Source of the DNA: an uncultured Bacilli bacterium
GTDB lineage: Bacteria; Bacillota_I; Bacilli_A; RF39; UBA660
Length of the DNA: 64,000 nucleotides
NCBI GenBank assembly: GCA_934095965.1
Contig: CAKOKR010000002.1
Coordinates: 1-64,000 of the forward strand
Reading direction: 5' to 3'
Part shown: piece after piece, positions 25,301-33,528 of the stretch
How the letters are laid out: the number at the start of each line of letters is the position of its first letter
Numbering within the stretch: the stretch's first letter is position 1
Translations under genes and position numbers: made by a program
Notes under the pieces: model-generated
What the model was told of the DNA's origin: nothing
The model's input: the letters and a program-made list of their open reading frames with translations, nothing else
Databases searched by the model: none

Positions 25301-25735
25301 CTAGAAAAAAAAACAATCATTTGTAAAATGTTCATAGACTTTTTCATTAGAAAGTAGTCTAGAAAACATACTTATTGCTAAATGAATATATGCTATTACA
25401 TCAAATGTATATAAATATGATTCACTATAACTTTTTCTTAAAGTAATTAAATTATCCATTAAACTATATGCTTTATCTATTCTTACATTAGATATTAAAG
25501 AATCATCTCTTACTACATAATGCCATTTAACAACCTTTAAAAAAGACATTCCCTTTATATTTTTTAAAACATTTAAGAAAAATATTAAATTTTCAATTTC
25601 ATATGCTTCATCTAAAAAATATATATCATTAATAACTTCTTTTTTAAATAATTTTCCCCATGAACATGGTGCAACAAACATCATATTTTTAAAATTCGTG
25701 AAATGAAAAAGTAATATTAAACAATAATCCTTCAT
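25301..25735 (-). pseudogene. Glycosyltransferase family 2 remnant
   Basis: 144 codons resembling only the middle and end of a GT2 glycosyltransferase: VAPCSWGKLFKKEVI matches the 'KLYKRELF' region, and a degraded EIENLIFF stands for the usual E-D-L motif, followed by VKWHYVVRDDSLIS. The nucleotide-binding N-terminal half (GT-A fold, DxD) is absent, there is no good ribosome-binding site, and the ORF begins next to the divergent spoIIIAH promoter region. It is therefore most likely a decayed fragment; translation cannot be excluded. Confidence 0.55.
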
Positions 25736-25767
25736 ATAGTTAAATAGCTTTAGATGGAGGAAAAATT

Positions 25768-26262
25768 ATGATTAACAAACAAAATTTATGGTTCGTTACT
25801 TTATTTTCACTAATTTTAGTACTAGGAATTTATTATGTAACAATGAAAGATGAAAGTCTAACTGTATTATCCGGAGTAAATGATGTATCTGATGTAATCG
25901 AAGTAAAAGAATCTGATGTAATTGTTGCACTTCAAGTCGAACAAGATGAAACAGTTTTAAAAGAAATGAACGAATATCAAAATATCTTACTTGATGATAA
26001 AGCTACAATCGAAGAAAAAAATGATGCTTACAATGCACTACAATCATTAAACAATTCTAAAAGCGAATGTGAAAAAATCAAAAAACTAATCGAAGAAAAA
26101 TTTAAACTAGATAATTTTGTTAAAATTGAAAATGATAAAATAAGTATTACAGTTGCAAGTAAAGACCATAATAAAGAATTAGCTAACAACATTATCAGAG
26201 AGGTTCAAAATTTATATGATAAACAAAAATACATCACAGTAAAATTTCAGGCAAACTCCTAA
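25768..26262 (+). CDS. spoIIIAH: Stage III sporulation protein AH (SpoIIIAH)
   Basis: A 164-residue protein: MINKQNLWFVTLFSLILVLG membrane anchor (about 7-26), a coiled region, and a C-terminal YscJ/FliF-like ring-building domain with the family phrase ISITVASKDHNKELANNIIREVQ and YITVKFQ at the end. In the mother cell it joins forespore SpoIIQ to form the channel across the engulfed septum. It is not accompanied by spoIIIAA-AG here, so the spoIIIA operon must be split. GGAGG precedes the start. Confidence 0.85.
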   Translation: MINKQNLWFVTLFSLILVLGIYYVTMKDESLTVLSGVNDVSDVIEVKESDVIVALQVEQDETVLKEMNEYQNILLDDKATIEEKNDAYNALQSLNNSKSECEKIKKLIEEKFKLDNFVKIENDKISITVASKDHNKELANNIIREVQNLYDKQKYITVKFQANS

Positions 26263-26300
26263 ACATATTTATAAATACTTCATATAATATTATGAAGTAT
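26263..26300 (+). promoter_or_regulatory. Hairpin and possible sigma-K promoter upstream of gerE
   Basis: ATACTTCATA (26275-26284) and TATGAAGTAT (26291-26300) form a perfect 10-bp hairpin followed by ATTTTAT, a probable weak terminator of spoIIIAH. Within it, AC (26263-26264), 16 bases, then CATATAATA fits the sigma-K pattern AC-N16-CATANNNTA, which is what drives gerE in Bacillus. The overlap with an AT-rich hairpin makes chance likely too. Confidence 0.35.
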
Positions 26301-26319
26301 ATTTTATAAGGAGTTAAAG

Positions 26320-26529
26320 ATGAAAAAGAAAATACTAACAGACCGAGAACAAGAAGTATTTGAATTACTTATTAAAAATAAATCAACATTTGAAATAGCA
26401 AAAAAACTAAATATCAGTGAAAAAACAGTCCGCAATCATATATCAAATGCCATTCAAAAACTTGGAGTAAAAGGAAGAAGCCAAGCAATAATTGAATTAA
26501 TAAAACTCGGAGAACTACAAATAAACTAA
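26320..26529 (+). CDS. gerE: Spore-formation transcription factor GerE
   Basis: 69 residues consisting of one LuxR/GerE HTH: LTDREQEVFELL, then FEIAKKLNISEKTVRNHIS and the strongly GerE-like ending IQKLGVKGRSQAIIELIKLGEL. It aligns over its whole length with Bacillus GerE (74 residues). It has no receiver or ligand domain. It acts in the mother cell late in sporulation to activate coat genes. AAGGAG is present. It is followed by gerM, close to the B. subtilis neighbourhood. Confidence 0.92.
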   Translation: MKKKILTDREQEVFELLIKNKSTFEIAKKLNISEKTVRNHISNAIQKLGVKGRSQAIIELIKLGELQIN

Positions 26530-26548
26530 AGACTTCGGTCTTTTTTTA
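26528..26548 (+). terminator. Terminator of gerE
   Basis: AAAGAC-TTCG-GTCTTT with a following T-run overlaps the gerE stop codon. The UUCG tetraloop makes it very stable. Confidence 0.8.
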
Positions 26549-26582
26549 TTATTTTATAATATAATTAATTAGGTGTTTAAAA

Positions 26583-27515
26583 ATGATAAAGAAATCTTCT
26601 ATAAGGCGTATCTGCGTTGCAACTCTTGCACTATTTATTTTATTAATAATTTATTTTTTTCCAACCAAGGATTTTAAAACAACAAAAAACCTACACTATA
26701 TCAAAGATAATGAAATGCCCATATTTTTAAAAGATAAAAATAATTATGTTGCAAGAACTACCATTATTAAAAAAAGTAATAACACAATTGACCAAGTAAA
26801 AGAAATAATCAAAGATTTAACTAAGAATTCAAGTAACTCAAGTTACATCCAAGATGGATTTACACCACTAATACCAGAAAACACTAAAATAATTGATTTA
26901 AATCTAGATAAAGAAACTCTTACCATTAATTTTAGTAAAGAACTTTTAAATGTTGATAAAGAAAATGAAGAAGACATGATCGAAGCAATAACCTATTCTA
27001 TCCTTGAAATAAAAGAAATAACTAATATAAAGATTAACATCGAAGGAAAACCTCTTGAATATTTACCAAATTCTAACATAAAACTACCAAATACTTTTGA
27101 TAAAACATATGGAATAAATAAAATATACAATATTGATTCATATAAAAATACAACAAAAACTACAATTTATTATTTAAGTAAATATAATGATTCATATTAT
27201 TATGTACCAATTACTAAAATAGAAAACACTAATAAAGAAAAAGTAGAAATAATTATTAAAGAATTAAAAAGTACTCCGATATATCACACAAACTTAATAA
27301 GTTATTTAGCATCATCTACTAATTTAACAAATTATGAAATACTAGAAAACAATATTAAGTTATCTTTTAATAATAACTTAATAGCTAACATTAACAATAA
27401 TGAAATGATTGAAACTGTAAAGTATTCGATTGCTCTATCCATCAGAGATACATATGGATATAATGACATTTCCTTCAAAATATTAGATAATCCTGAGATA
27501 AATCTATCTATTTAA
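26583..27515 (+). CDS. gerM: GerM-like protein with two GerMN domains
   Basis: 310 residues: a basic N-terminus, membrane or lipoprotein-like anchor (about 10-27), then two GerMN domains (about 65-165 and 195-305). Each has the 'LTINFSKELLN' / 'IKLSFNNNLIANI' strand followed by an ETVKYSIALSI-type helix. GerM supports engulfment and the SpoIIIA-SpoIIQ channel and is needed for germination in Bacillus. I see no lipobox Cys at the usual place (Cys12 is early), so it may be anchored by the helix. It follows gerE, a conserved neighbour. Confidence 0.85.
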   Translation: MIKKSSIRRICVATLALFILLIIYFFPTKDFKTTKNLHYIKDNEMPIFLKDKNNYVARTTIIKKSNNTIDQVKEIIKDLTKNSSNSSYIQDGFTPLIPENTKIIDLNLDKETLTINFSKELLNVDKENEEDMIEAITYSILEIKEITNIKINIEGKPLEYLPNSNIKLPNTFDKTYGINKIYNIDSYKNTTKTTIYYLSKYNDSYYYVPITKIENTNKEKVEIIIKELKSTPIYHTNLISYLASSTNLTNYEILENNIKLSFNNNLIANINNNEMIETVKYSIALSIRDTYGYNDISFKILDNPEINLSI

Positions 27516-27547
27516 TAAAAAAAATTATAAAAAGTAACAAAAACTAC

Positions 27548-27576
27548 TTGCATTAACTAAAAAAGTATACTATAAT
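27548..27576 (+). promoter_or_regulatory. Promoter of tRNA-Arg
   Basis: TTGCAT (27548-27553), 17 bases, TATAAT (27571-27576), with the tRNA starting 22 bases later. Confidence 0.7.
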
Positions 27577-27598
27577 AAATCTATCAGTTGAAGGAAAT

Positions 27599-27675
27599 GT
27601 CCTGGTAGCTCAGCTGGATAGAGCAATCGCCTTCTAAGCGATCGGTCGTGAGTTCGAATCTCGCCCAGGACACCA
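27599..27675 (+). tRNA. tRNA-Arg (TCT)
   Basis: 77 nt with encoded CCA. The acceptor GTCCTGG/CCAGGAC is fully paired, the D stem is GCTC/GAGC, the anticodon stem-loop is CGCCTTCTAAGCG with anticodon TCT, and the T loop is TTCGAAT. It reads AGA, the dominant Arg codon in such low-G+C genomes. Confidence 0.96.
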
Positions 27676-27686
27676 TTTTAAAAATT

Positions 27687-27712
27687 AAGTCTTATTCAAA
27701 AGACTTTTTTTT
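27687..27712 (+). terminator. Terminator of tRNA-Arg
   Basis: AAGTCTT (27687-27693) and AAGACTT (27700-27706) followed by a long T-run, 12 bases after the CCA. Confidence 0.8.
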
Positions 27713-27751
27713 GTTGTTAAAAATCCCGACAGATCGCATTAAACACTATAC

Positions 27752-27781
27752 AAAAAGACCAATCAAATTGATTGGTCTTTA
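27752..27781 (-). terminator. Terminator of the nrdD unit
   Basis: AAAGACCAATCA (27754-27765) pairs with TGATTGGTCTTT (27769-27780) around a 3-base loop. The minus strand continues with T residues. It closes nrdD and its small companion. Confidence 0.85.
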
Positions 27782-27789
27782 ACTATTTA

Positions 27790-27972
27790 TTAAGCATGAA
27801 CTTTTTCTTTTACTTTACTAGAGAAAGTATGTTTAACTCTATCATGTTCTTCTGCTCTTTTTCCGTTATTAAATCTTTCAACTGTACCAACTAAATAACC
27901 AGTAATTCTTCTAATTCTTTCAAATTCAACTCCTTCACCAGTTACTCTTTCTTTTTTTATTTCTTCTTTCAT
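27790..27972 (-). CDS. Small protein equivalent to the NrdD C-terminal tail
   Basis: A 60-residue basic protein containing FERIRRITGYLVGTVERFNNGKRAEEHDRVKH. This resembles the extreme C-terminal tail found in the same chain of many class III ribonucleotide reductases. Here it is a separate ORF starting one base after the nrdD stop. It has no membrane segment. It is most likely a subunit or fragment required with NrdD; whether the split is functional, or reflects an old stop mutation that was tolerated, cannot be told from sequence. It ends at the shared terminator. Confidence 0.6.
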   Translation of the reverse strand: MKEEIKKERVTGEGVEFERIRRITGYLVGTVERFNNGKRAEEHDRVKHTFSSKVKEKVHA

Positions 27973-27973
27973 A

Positions 27974-30295
27974 CTAAATATCCTTTCCTTCTAATCTTTT
28001 TAATAATTCTACACTAACAGGTTCCCCAGTTTTTCTTCCACATCTTGGACATACATCTTTAATAATTCCAACATAACCACAAACTGGATCTCTATCTACT
28101 GGATGGTTAATCGCTCCATATCCAATATCACTTTCTTTCATTATTCTAACAACACTTTCAAATGCTTCTAGATTATCTGATGGATCTCCATCAAGTTCAA
28201 TATAACTAATATGACCAGCATTTGTAAACTTATGATATGCTCCTTCAAGTCTTAATTTATCTGCAATAGAAATATTGTAATAAACTGGAACATGGAATGA
28301 ATTTGTGTAATAAGCTCTATCTGTTACTCCAGGAATCTTACCATATATATCTCTATCAATACTAACAAATCTACCAGATAAACCTTCCGCAGGTGTTGCA
28401 AGACAAGTAAAATTCAAATTATATTTTTTACTATATTCATCACATTTTTCTCTCATGTGACCAATTATTTTAACACCAAGTTTTTGTGCTTCTTCACTTT
28501 CACCATGATGTTTACCAATCAAAGCTTTTAAACATTCAGCTAAACCAATAAATCCAATTGAAAGTGTACCGTGTTTTAATACCTTCTTTAATTTATCATT
28601 TGGTTTTAATTTATCACTATCAAGCCAAACACCTTGACCCATTAAGAATGGGAAATTATAAACTCTTTTATTACATTGAATATCATATCTTTCAAGTAAT
28701 TGATCTTTAACAAGTTCCATTAAATCATCAAGTTCTTCATAAAAACCTTTCATATCAGCTTTATCTAAAGCATTTTTACCAACAATACCATGTTTAATAC
28801 CAAGTCTTGGTAAATTAATTGATGTAAATGATAAATTACCTCTTCCTGGTGTAATTTGTTTATCAGGATCAACTACGTTACCTATAACTCTAGTTCTACA
28901 TCCCATATAACCAACTTCAGTACGATAATCTCCTTCTTTATAATATGGTTTATTAAATGATGAATCTAAGAAAGACCAATTTGGAAATAATCTTTTCGCA
29001 GACACTCTTAAACTTAATTTAAATAAATCATAATTTGGATCTTCAGGATTATAGTTAACTCCTTCTTTTACTTTAAATATTGAAATTGGAAATATCGGAG
29101 TTTCACCATGACCAAGTCCAGCTTCACTAGCAAGCATATAGTTTTTAGTAACCATTCTGCCTTCACTAGATGTATCTGTACCAAAATTTATTGATGAAAA
29201 TGGTACTTGTGCACCAGCTCTTGAATGCATTGTATTTAAATTATGCACAAATGCTTCCATTGCTTGATATGTTCTCTTTTCAGTTTTTTCTAAAGATTTC
29301 TTTAATGCTAAATCAAACATTCTCTTTAAAAGTTCTGAATCTTTATAATATTTTTCAAAATAATCAACAGTTATATCTATTGTATTAATTTTTGCTATAT
29401 CTTTTTCAATACTATTCATATTGATAAAATCATTTAAATCTTCTAAATCAACATAATCCTTAATAGATGTTTTAACCATTTTCTTAAATGTTTTTAAAAC
29501 ACCTGGTGCTAAATAATAATCAAATGCTGGAATACTTTGACCACCATGTTGATCATTTTGATTTGATTGAACAGCTATTGCAGCAAGTGCAGAATAACTC
29601 ATTATATCATTTGGTTCTCTCAAATGTCCATGACCTGTAGAAAAACCATTTTTAAATAATTTATCTAAATCAATTTGCATACATGTTGTTGTACCCATAG
29701 CTTCAAAATCCATATCATGAATATGAATATATCCCTCATCATGAGCATCTGCAAACTTTTTCTTCATTAAATAAGATTTAGCAAATTCTCTTGATACATT
29801 CGAACCAAATTGTAACATTGTTCCCATCGCAGAATTACCATCAATATTACCATTTTCTCTTTTTGCATCATCTTCTGCAGCACTTTTAAGTGCTAAGCCT
29901 TCTAATGTTTTTAAAAATTTATGACTTCTTTTATCATCAGTAAATGCTTCTCTAGCTTTTGTTCTATTTTCTCTATATTCAGCAAAACTTTCATAAACAT
30001 CATCATACTTATCTTTCTTCAAAGTATCTTCGATAATATCTTGTATATCTTCAATCTTAATACTTGCTTTATCAGAGTAATCTTTTTCAATTCTCTTTAT
30101 TACATGTCCATATACTTTTTGGATGTCATTTGATTTATATTTTAATATTTCATCATCATCCTCATTTGTTACTTTGATACTATCAAAGCCTTTTTTAATT
30201 GCCATAGCTATCTTGGTTCCATTAAAATTAACTTTAGAACCATTTCTCTTAACTACTTTAATTGTTTCAAAAATTTCTTCATTTGCCTTTGGCAT
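27974..30295 (-). CDS. nrdD: Anaerobic (class III) ribonucleoside-triphosphate reductase
   Basis: 773 residues: an N-terminal ATP-cone (VVKRNGSKVNFNGTKIAMAI, about 12-100) for allosteric control, a 10-stranded barrel with substrate and radical Cys residues, and a C-terminal glycyl-radical segment RDPVCGYVG (Gly about 739) followed by a zinc site CPRCG. It reduces NTPs to dNTPs without oxygen, which implies anaerobic growth. The activase NrdG is not adjacent and must be elsewhere. A conserved RITGY tail usually follows the zinc site; here it is encoded by the next ORF. Confidence 0.95.
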   Translation of the reverse strand: MPKANEEIFETIKVVKRNGSKVNFNGTKIAMAIKKGFDSIKVTNEDDDEILKYKSNDIQKVYGHVIKRIEKDYSDKASIKIEDIQDIIEDTLKKDKYDDVYESFAEYRENRTKAREAFTDDKRSHKFLKTLEGLALKSAAEDDAKRENGNIDGNSAMGTMLQFGSNVSREFAKSYLMKKKFADAHDEGYIHIHDMDFEAMGTTTCMQIDLDKLFKNGFSTGHGHLREPNDIMSYSALAAIAVQSNQNDQHGGQSIPAFDYYLAPGVLKTFKKMVKTSIKDYVDLEDLNDFINMNSIEKDIAKINTIDITVDYFEKYYKDSELLKRMFDLALKKSLEKTEKRTYQAMEAFVHNLNTMHSRAGAQVPFSSINFGTDTSSEGRMVTKNYMLASEAGLGHGETPIFPISIFKVKEGVNYNPEDPNYDLFKLSLRVSAKRLFPNWSFLDSSFNKPYYKEGDYRTEVGYMGCRTRVIGNVVDPDKQITPGRGNLSFTSINLPRLGIKHGIVGKNALDKADMKGFYEELDDLMELVKDQLLERYDIQCNKRVYNFPFLMGQGVWLDSDKLKPNDKLKKVLKHGTLSIGFIGLAECLKALIGKHHGESEEAQKLGVKIIGHMREKCDEYSKKYNLNFTCLATPAEGLSGRFVSIDRDIYGKIPGVTDRAYYTNSFHVPVYYNISIADKLRLEGAYHKFTNAGHISYIELDGDPSDNLEAFESVVRIMKESDIGYGAINHPVDRDPVCGYVGIIKDVCPRCGRKTGEPVSVELLKRLEGKDI

Positions 30296-30323
30296 AATAC
30301 ACTTCCTTCCTTATCACATTTTC

Positions 30324-30352
30324 ATTATAATACGTAGCAAGATATTTGTCTA
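30324..30352 (-). promoter_or_regulatory. Promoter of nrdD
   Basis: On the minus strand TAGACA (30347-30352), 17 bases, TATAAT (30324-30329), about 30 bases before the start codon. The 341-base nrdD-murC intergenic region holds this and the murC promoter; the rest is A/T-rich with no gene that I can see. Confidence 0.65.
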
Positions 30353-30588
30353 TCAAAATTACTAATTTTATTTTTTTAAAATTTTTACTTTTTAAAATTT
30401 TGCCCCGATTTTTCGTTGTTCGTATTTTTAAGTTATCTCTGGTTTACCTAGTATTTATCCAGAAAACTCTTATATTTTAAAAAATATTTCATTTTTTACA
30501 TTTGTTTACTTTTTTAACTTTTTAATTTTTCAAAAATTTGACATATCAAATTTTTACATCATAAAATCTTTTCAAAAATTAATAAAGC

Positions 30589-30617
30589 TTGCACATAACA
30601 TTAATAATTAGTATAAT
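30589..30617 (+). promoter_or_regulatory. Promoter of murC
   Basis: TTGCAC (30589-30594), 17 bases, TATAAT (30612-30617), about 20 bases before the murC start, with AAGGACGTG as ribosome-binding site. Confidence 0.7.
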
Positions 30618-30637
30618 ATTTATAAGGACGTGATAAT

Positions 30638-32002
30638 ATGTTTAATAATAAAAAAATACATTTAATTGGTATCGGAGGAATAAGCATGAGTAGTATTGCT
30701 TTAATGCTTAAAAATATGAATGCACAAGTAACAGGAAGTGATATTCAAGAATCTGATATAACTAATAGTTTAATAAAAGAAGGAATAGATGTATTATATG
30801 GACATCATCCTGAAATGGTAGAAAATGCTGATATAGTTGTTTATACCGCAGCAATTCATGAAACAGATCCAGAAAGAATAGCAATAACTACTTACAACAA
30901 AAAATCTTATGAAAGAGCAGAATTTCTTGGACTTCTTATGAAAGAATTTAAAAACTCTTTATGTGTATCAGGAACTCATGGAAAAAGTACAACAACAGGT
31001 ATGATTGCCAATATATTTCTAACAGCAAATTTAAATCCAACTATTCAAGTCGGAGCAATACTACCAGAAATAAATAGCAACACCCACATAGGTAATCACG
31101 AATATTTCATCATGGAAGCTTGTGAATATGTTGACTCATTTCTACATTTTTATCCAACCAGTGCAATCATAACAAATATTGATAATGACCACCTAGATTA
31201 TTTTAAAAATTTAGAAAACATCAAAAAATCATTTTACAAATATGTAAGTCTATTACCAGAAAATGGATATCTAGTTAAAAATAATGATGATATAAATTCA
31301 AATGATTTAGAAAAATATACAAAAGCACATGTAATAACATATGGTATAAATAAAAAATCAGACTATGAAGCAAAAAATATTACATGTAATGAACTTGGAC
31401 ACTATAGTTTTGATATTTACCACAATTATGAATATATAATTACAATAAATTTAAATATCAATGGAAAGCACAACATATATAATGCTCTATCAGCATTTAC
31501 TTTATCTCAAAACTACATCAAAGATTATAATTTAATTAAAAAAGGTCTTGAAGAATACCACGGCGTAGGAAGAAGATTTGAATATCTTGGTAAACTAAAT
31601 AATGCTTTAATTTATGATGATTATGCACATCACCCAAGTGAAATAAAAACAACTGTTGAAAGTGTAAAAGGTGTTAAACATAATGAATCTTGGGCAATAT
31701 TTCAATCTCATACATATTCAAGAACTAAAGAACACTTAGATAGTTTTGCAAATATTCTTAGTAATTTTGATCACATCATTATTGCAACAATATATCCAGC
31801 CAGAGAAATAAATACATTTAACATAAGTGAAGATATGCTTGTTGAAAAAATAAAAGAAAAAAATAAAAATGTTATATATATTGATGATTTTGATAAAATC
31901 GTAGATTATGTAAAAACTCATGTTAAACCAAATGATTTAGTAATAACTATCGGAGCTGGACCAATAAATAAAGTATCAAAAAAGCTTGTCAGTCTAAACT
32001 GA
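30638..32002 (+). CDS. murC: UDP-N-acetylmuramate--L-alanine ligase MurC
   Basis: 454 residues with the Mur-ligase architecture: an N-terminal Rossmann domain (IHLIGIGGISMSSIA), ATP-binding GTHGKSTTTGM (112-122), the central motif EACEYVDSFLHF and NIDNDHLDYF, then the C-terminal domain with YDDYAHHPSEI. It adds L-Ala to UDP-MurNAc, the first stem-peptide step of peptidoglycan synthesis. It is monocistronic, convergent with dus, and shares a bidirectional terminator. Confidence 0.96.
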   Translation: MFNNKKIHLIGIGGISMSSIALMLKNMNAQVTGSDIQESDITNSLIKEGIDVLYGHHPEMVENADIVVYTAAIHETDPERIAITTYNKKSYERAEFLGLLMKEFKNSLCVSGTHGKSTTTGMIANIFLTANLNPTIQVGAILPEINSNTHIGNHEYFIMEACEYVDSFLHFYPTSAIITNIDNDHLDYFKNLENIKKSFYKYVSLLPENGYLVKNNDDINSNDLEKYTKAHVITYGINKKSDYEAKNITCNELGHYSFDIYHNYEYIITINLNINGKHNIYNALSAFTLSQNYIKDYNLIKKGLEEYHGVGRRFEYLGKLNNALIYDDYAHHPSEIKTTVESVKGVKHNESWAIFQSHTYSRTKEHLDSFANILSNFDHIIIATIYPAREINTFNISEDMLVEKIKEKNKNVIYIDDFDKIVDYVKTHVKPNDLVITIGAGPINKVSKKLVSLN

Positions 32003-32013
32003 TAAGCTTTTTT
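31978..32013. terminator. Bidirectional terminator between murC and dus
   Basis: AAAAAAGCTTGTCAGT (31978-31993) pairs with ACTGATAAGCTTTTTT (31998-32013), with one G-T position. It overlaps the last codons of both convergent genes. Confidence 0.85.
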
Positions 32014-32975
32014 CTATACTCTTCTAAACAATTAATAATTTCTATTCTACTCCTACACTTACATATTTCATTCTTTATTTCTTTATTCTCTGGTAATCCC
32101 TTTAAATAATTAAGTAAATGACTTCTCATTTCAAGTACAGCTTGACCTTCACTTTTATCTTTACATAATTCATTTAAATGATATTCCATCATATCAATTT
32201 TTTCATTAAATGAAACACTTTCTGGAGATGCTCCAGTACTCAAATAATCTACACATTCTTTTATTAACCAAGGATTACCAAGAAGACCTCTTCCTATCAT
32301 TACTGCACTACACCCAGTCTCATCAAGCATTCTCTTAGCATCATAACATGTTGTTACATCACCATTACCAATAACAGGTATATCCACTTCATCAACTACT
32401 TGTTTAATAATATTCCAATCCGATTTACCAGAATAACCTTGTGCTCTAGTTCTTCCATGAACAGTAATTGCACTAGCTCCATTTTCTTCACAAATTTTTG
32501 CAATTTCCAAAGCATTTATACTATTACTATCCCAACCACTTCTAATTTTCACAGTAACAGGTACATTAACTGCATCAACTACAGCCTTAACAATTTCTCC
32601 AACTTTTTTTGGATTTTTCAAAAGAGCACTACCAGCTTGACTTCTTAAAGCAATCTTAGGAACTGGACACCCCATATTTATATCAATAATATCAGGTTTC
32701 ATTTTCTCTTCTACAACTTTAGCAGCCTCAACAAAAGATTCAACATCACTACCAAATATTTGTTGACTTATTGGTCTTTCATCCTCATCCATATCAAGTA
32801 ACTTAAATGTCTTTTCATTACCAAATAAAATAGCTTTATCACTAACCATTTCTGCAACAACTAAAGATGCTCCCATATTCTTACATATTTTTCTAAATGT
32901 TTTATTACTAACTCCAGCCATCGGAGCAACCACTATATTACCATTAATCTCTACATTACCAATTTTAAAACTCAT
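31989..32975 (-). CDS. dus: tRNA-dihydrouridine synthase (DusB-type)
   Basis: A 328-residue FMN-dependent TIM-barrel enzyme. Signatures: VVAPMAGVSNKTFR, DINMGCPVPKI with the catalytic Cys, VKIRSGWD, ITVHGRTRAQGYSG, and IGNGDV. A C-terminal helical domain binds tRNA. It reduces uridines in the tRNA D loop. It overlaps pduL by 4 bases and is the last gene of the phosphatase-like - pduL - dus unit. Confidence 0.94.
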   Translation of the reverse strand: MSFKIGNVEINGNIVVAPMAGVSNKTFRKICKNMGASLVVAEMVSDKAILFGNEKTFKLLDMDEDERPISQQIFGSDVESFVEAAKVVEEKMKPDIIDINMGCPVPKIALRSQAGSALLKNPKKVGEIVKAVVDAVNVPVTVKIRSGWDSNSINALEIAKICEENGASAITVHGRTRAQGYSGKSDWNIIKQVVDEVDIPVIGNGDVTTCYDAKRMLDETGCSAVMIGRGLLGNPWLIKECVDYLSTGASPESVSFNEKIDMMEYHLNELCKDKSEGQAVLEMRSHLLNYLKGLPENKEIKNEICKCRSRIEIINCLEEYRKKLISLD

Positions 32976-33526
32976 TTCTTCAATTCTCCAATATCCCCTG
33001 ATGTAATTAAAAATGCATTAGCATCATCAGTATCCAAATGAACTTCATAAAATCCATCTTCAGTTACTTTTGCTTTAACATCTATAGTTCCAGGTTTAAT
33101 TCCATTAATATCTAAATGTAATATTTGATCATCAACAACTCCATATTTTAAAGCATCACTCGGACTAAAATGAACATGTCTATCTGCAATAATTGCATAA
33201 TTACCTGTTATACTTCCCCTATCAGTTTCAATAGTGACTAACTCTGCATCATTTAACACACCACTTTTTCTAACCGGTGGATTAATACCAAGTTTTCTTG
33301 CATCACTCTTAGCAAGTTCAACCTGATTATATAATCTAACTGGTCCAATAACTCTAACATTATCAATTACTCCATCCTGAGTTTTAATTCTAACTGTCTC
33401 AACACTAGCAAATTGACCAACTTGATTTAACATATTTCTAACATATAACTCATGTCCAAATAAAATATGTAATGCTTCTTTAGTTAAATGAACATGTCTT
33501 GCACTTATATTAATTTTTACTTCCAT
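32972..33526 (-). CDS. pduL: Phosphate propanoyltransferase PduL-type phosphotransacetylase
   Basis: 184 residues: two PduL beta-barrel halves with the metal-binding motifs ISARHVHLTKE (near the start) and ADRHVHFSPSDA (about 112-123), and GPVRLYNQVELAKSDAR between. It interconverts acyl-CoA and acyl-phosphate. It lacks the N-terminal encapsulation peptide of microcompartment versions and no shell gene is nearby, so it probably serves as the cytosolic phosphotransacetylase of acetate fermentation. It lies between the phosphatase-like gene and dus. Confidence 0.9.
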   Translation of the reverse strand: MEVKINISARHVHLTKEALHILFGHELYVRNMLNQVGQFASVETVRIKTQDGVIDNVRVIGPVRLYNQVELAKSDARKLGINPPVRKSGVLNDAELVTIETDRGSITGNYAIIADRHVHFSPSDALKYGVVDDQILHLDINGIKPGTIDVKAKVTEDGFYEVHLDTDDANAFLITSGDIGELKK

Positions 33527-33528
33527 AT

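Noticed and set aside
30360..30588. Gene in the nrdD-murC intergenic region
   Set aside because: It is strongly A/T-rich with stops in all frames and has no supported ORF.
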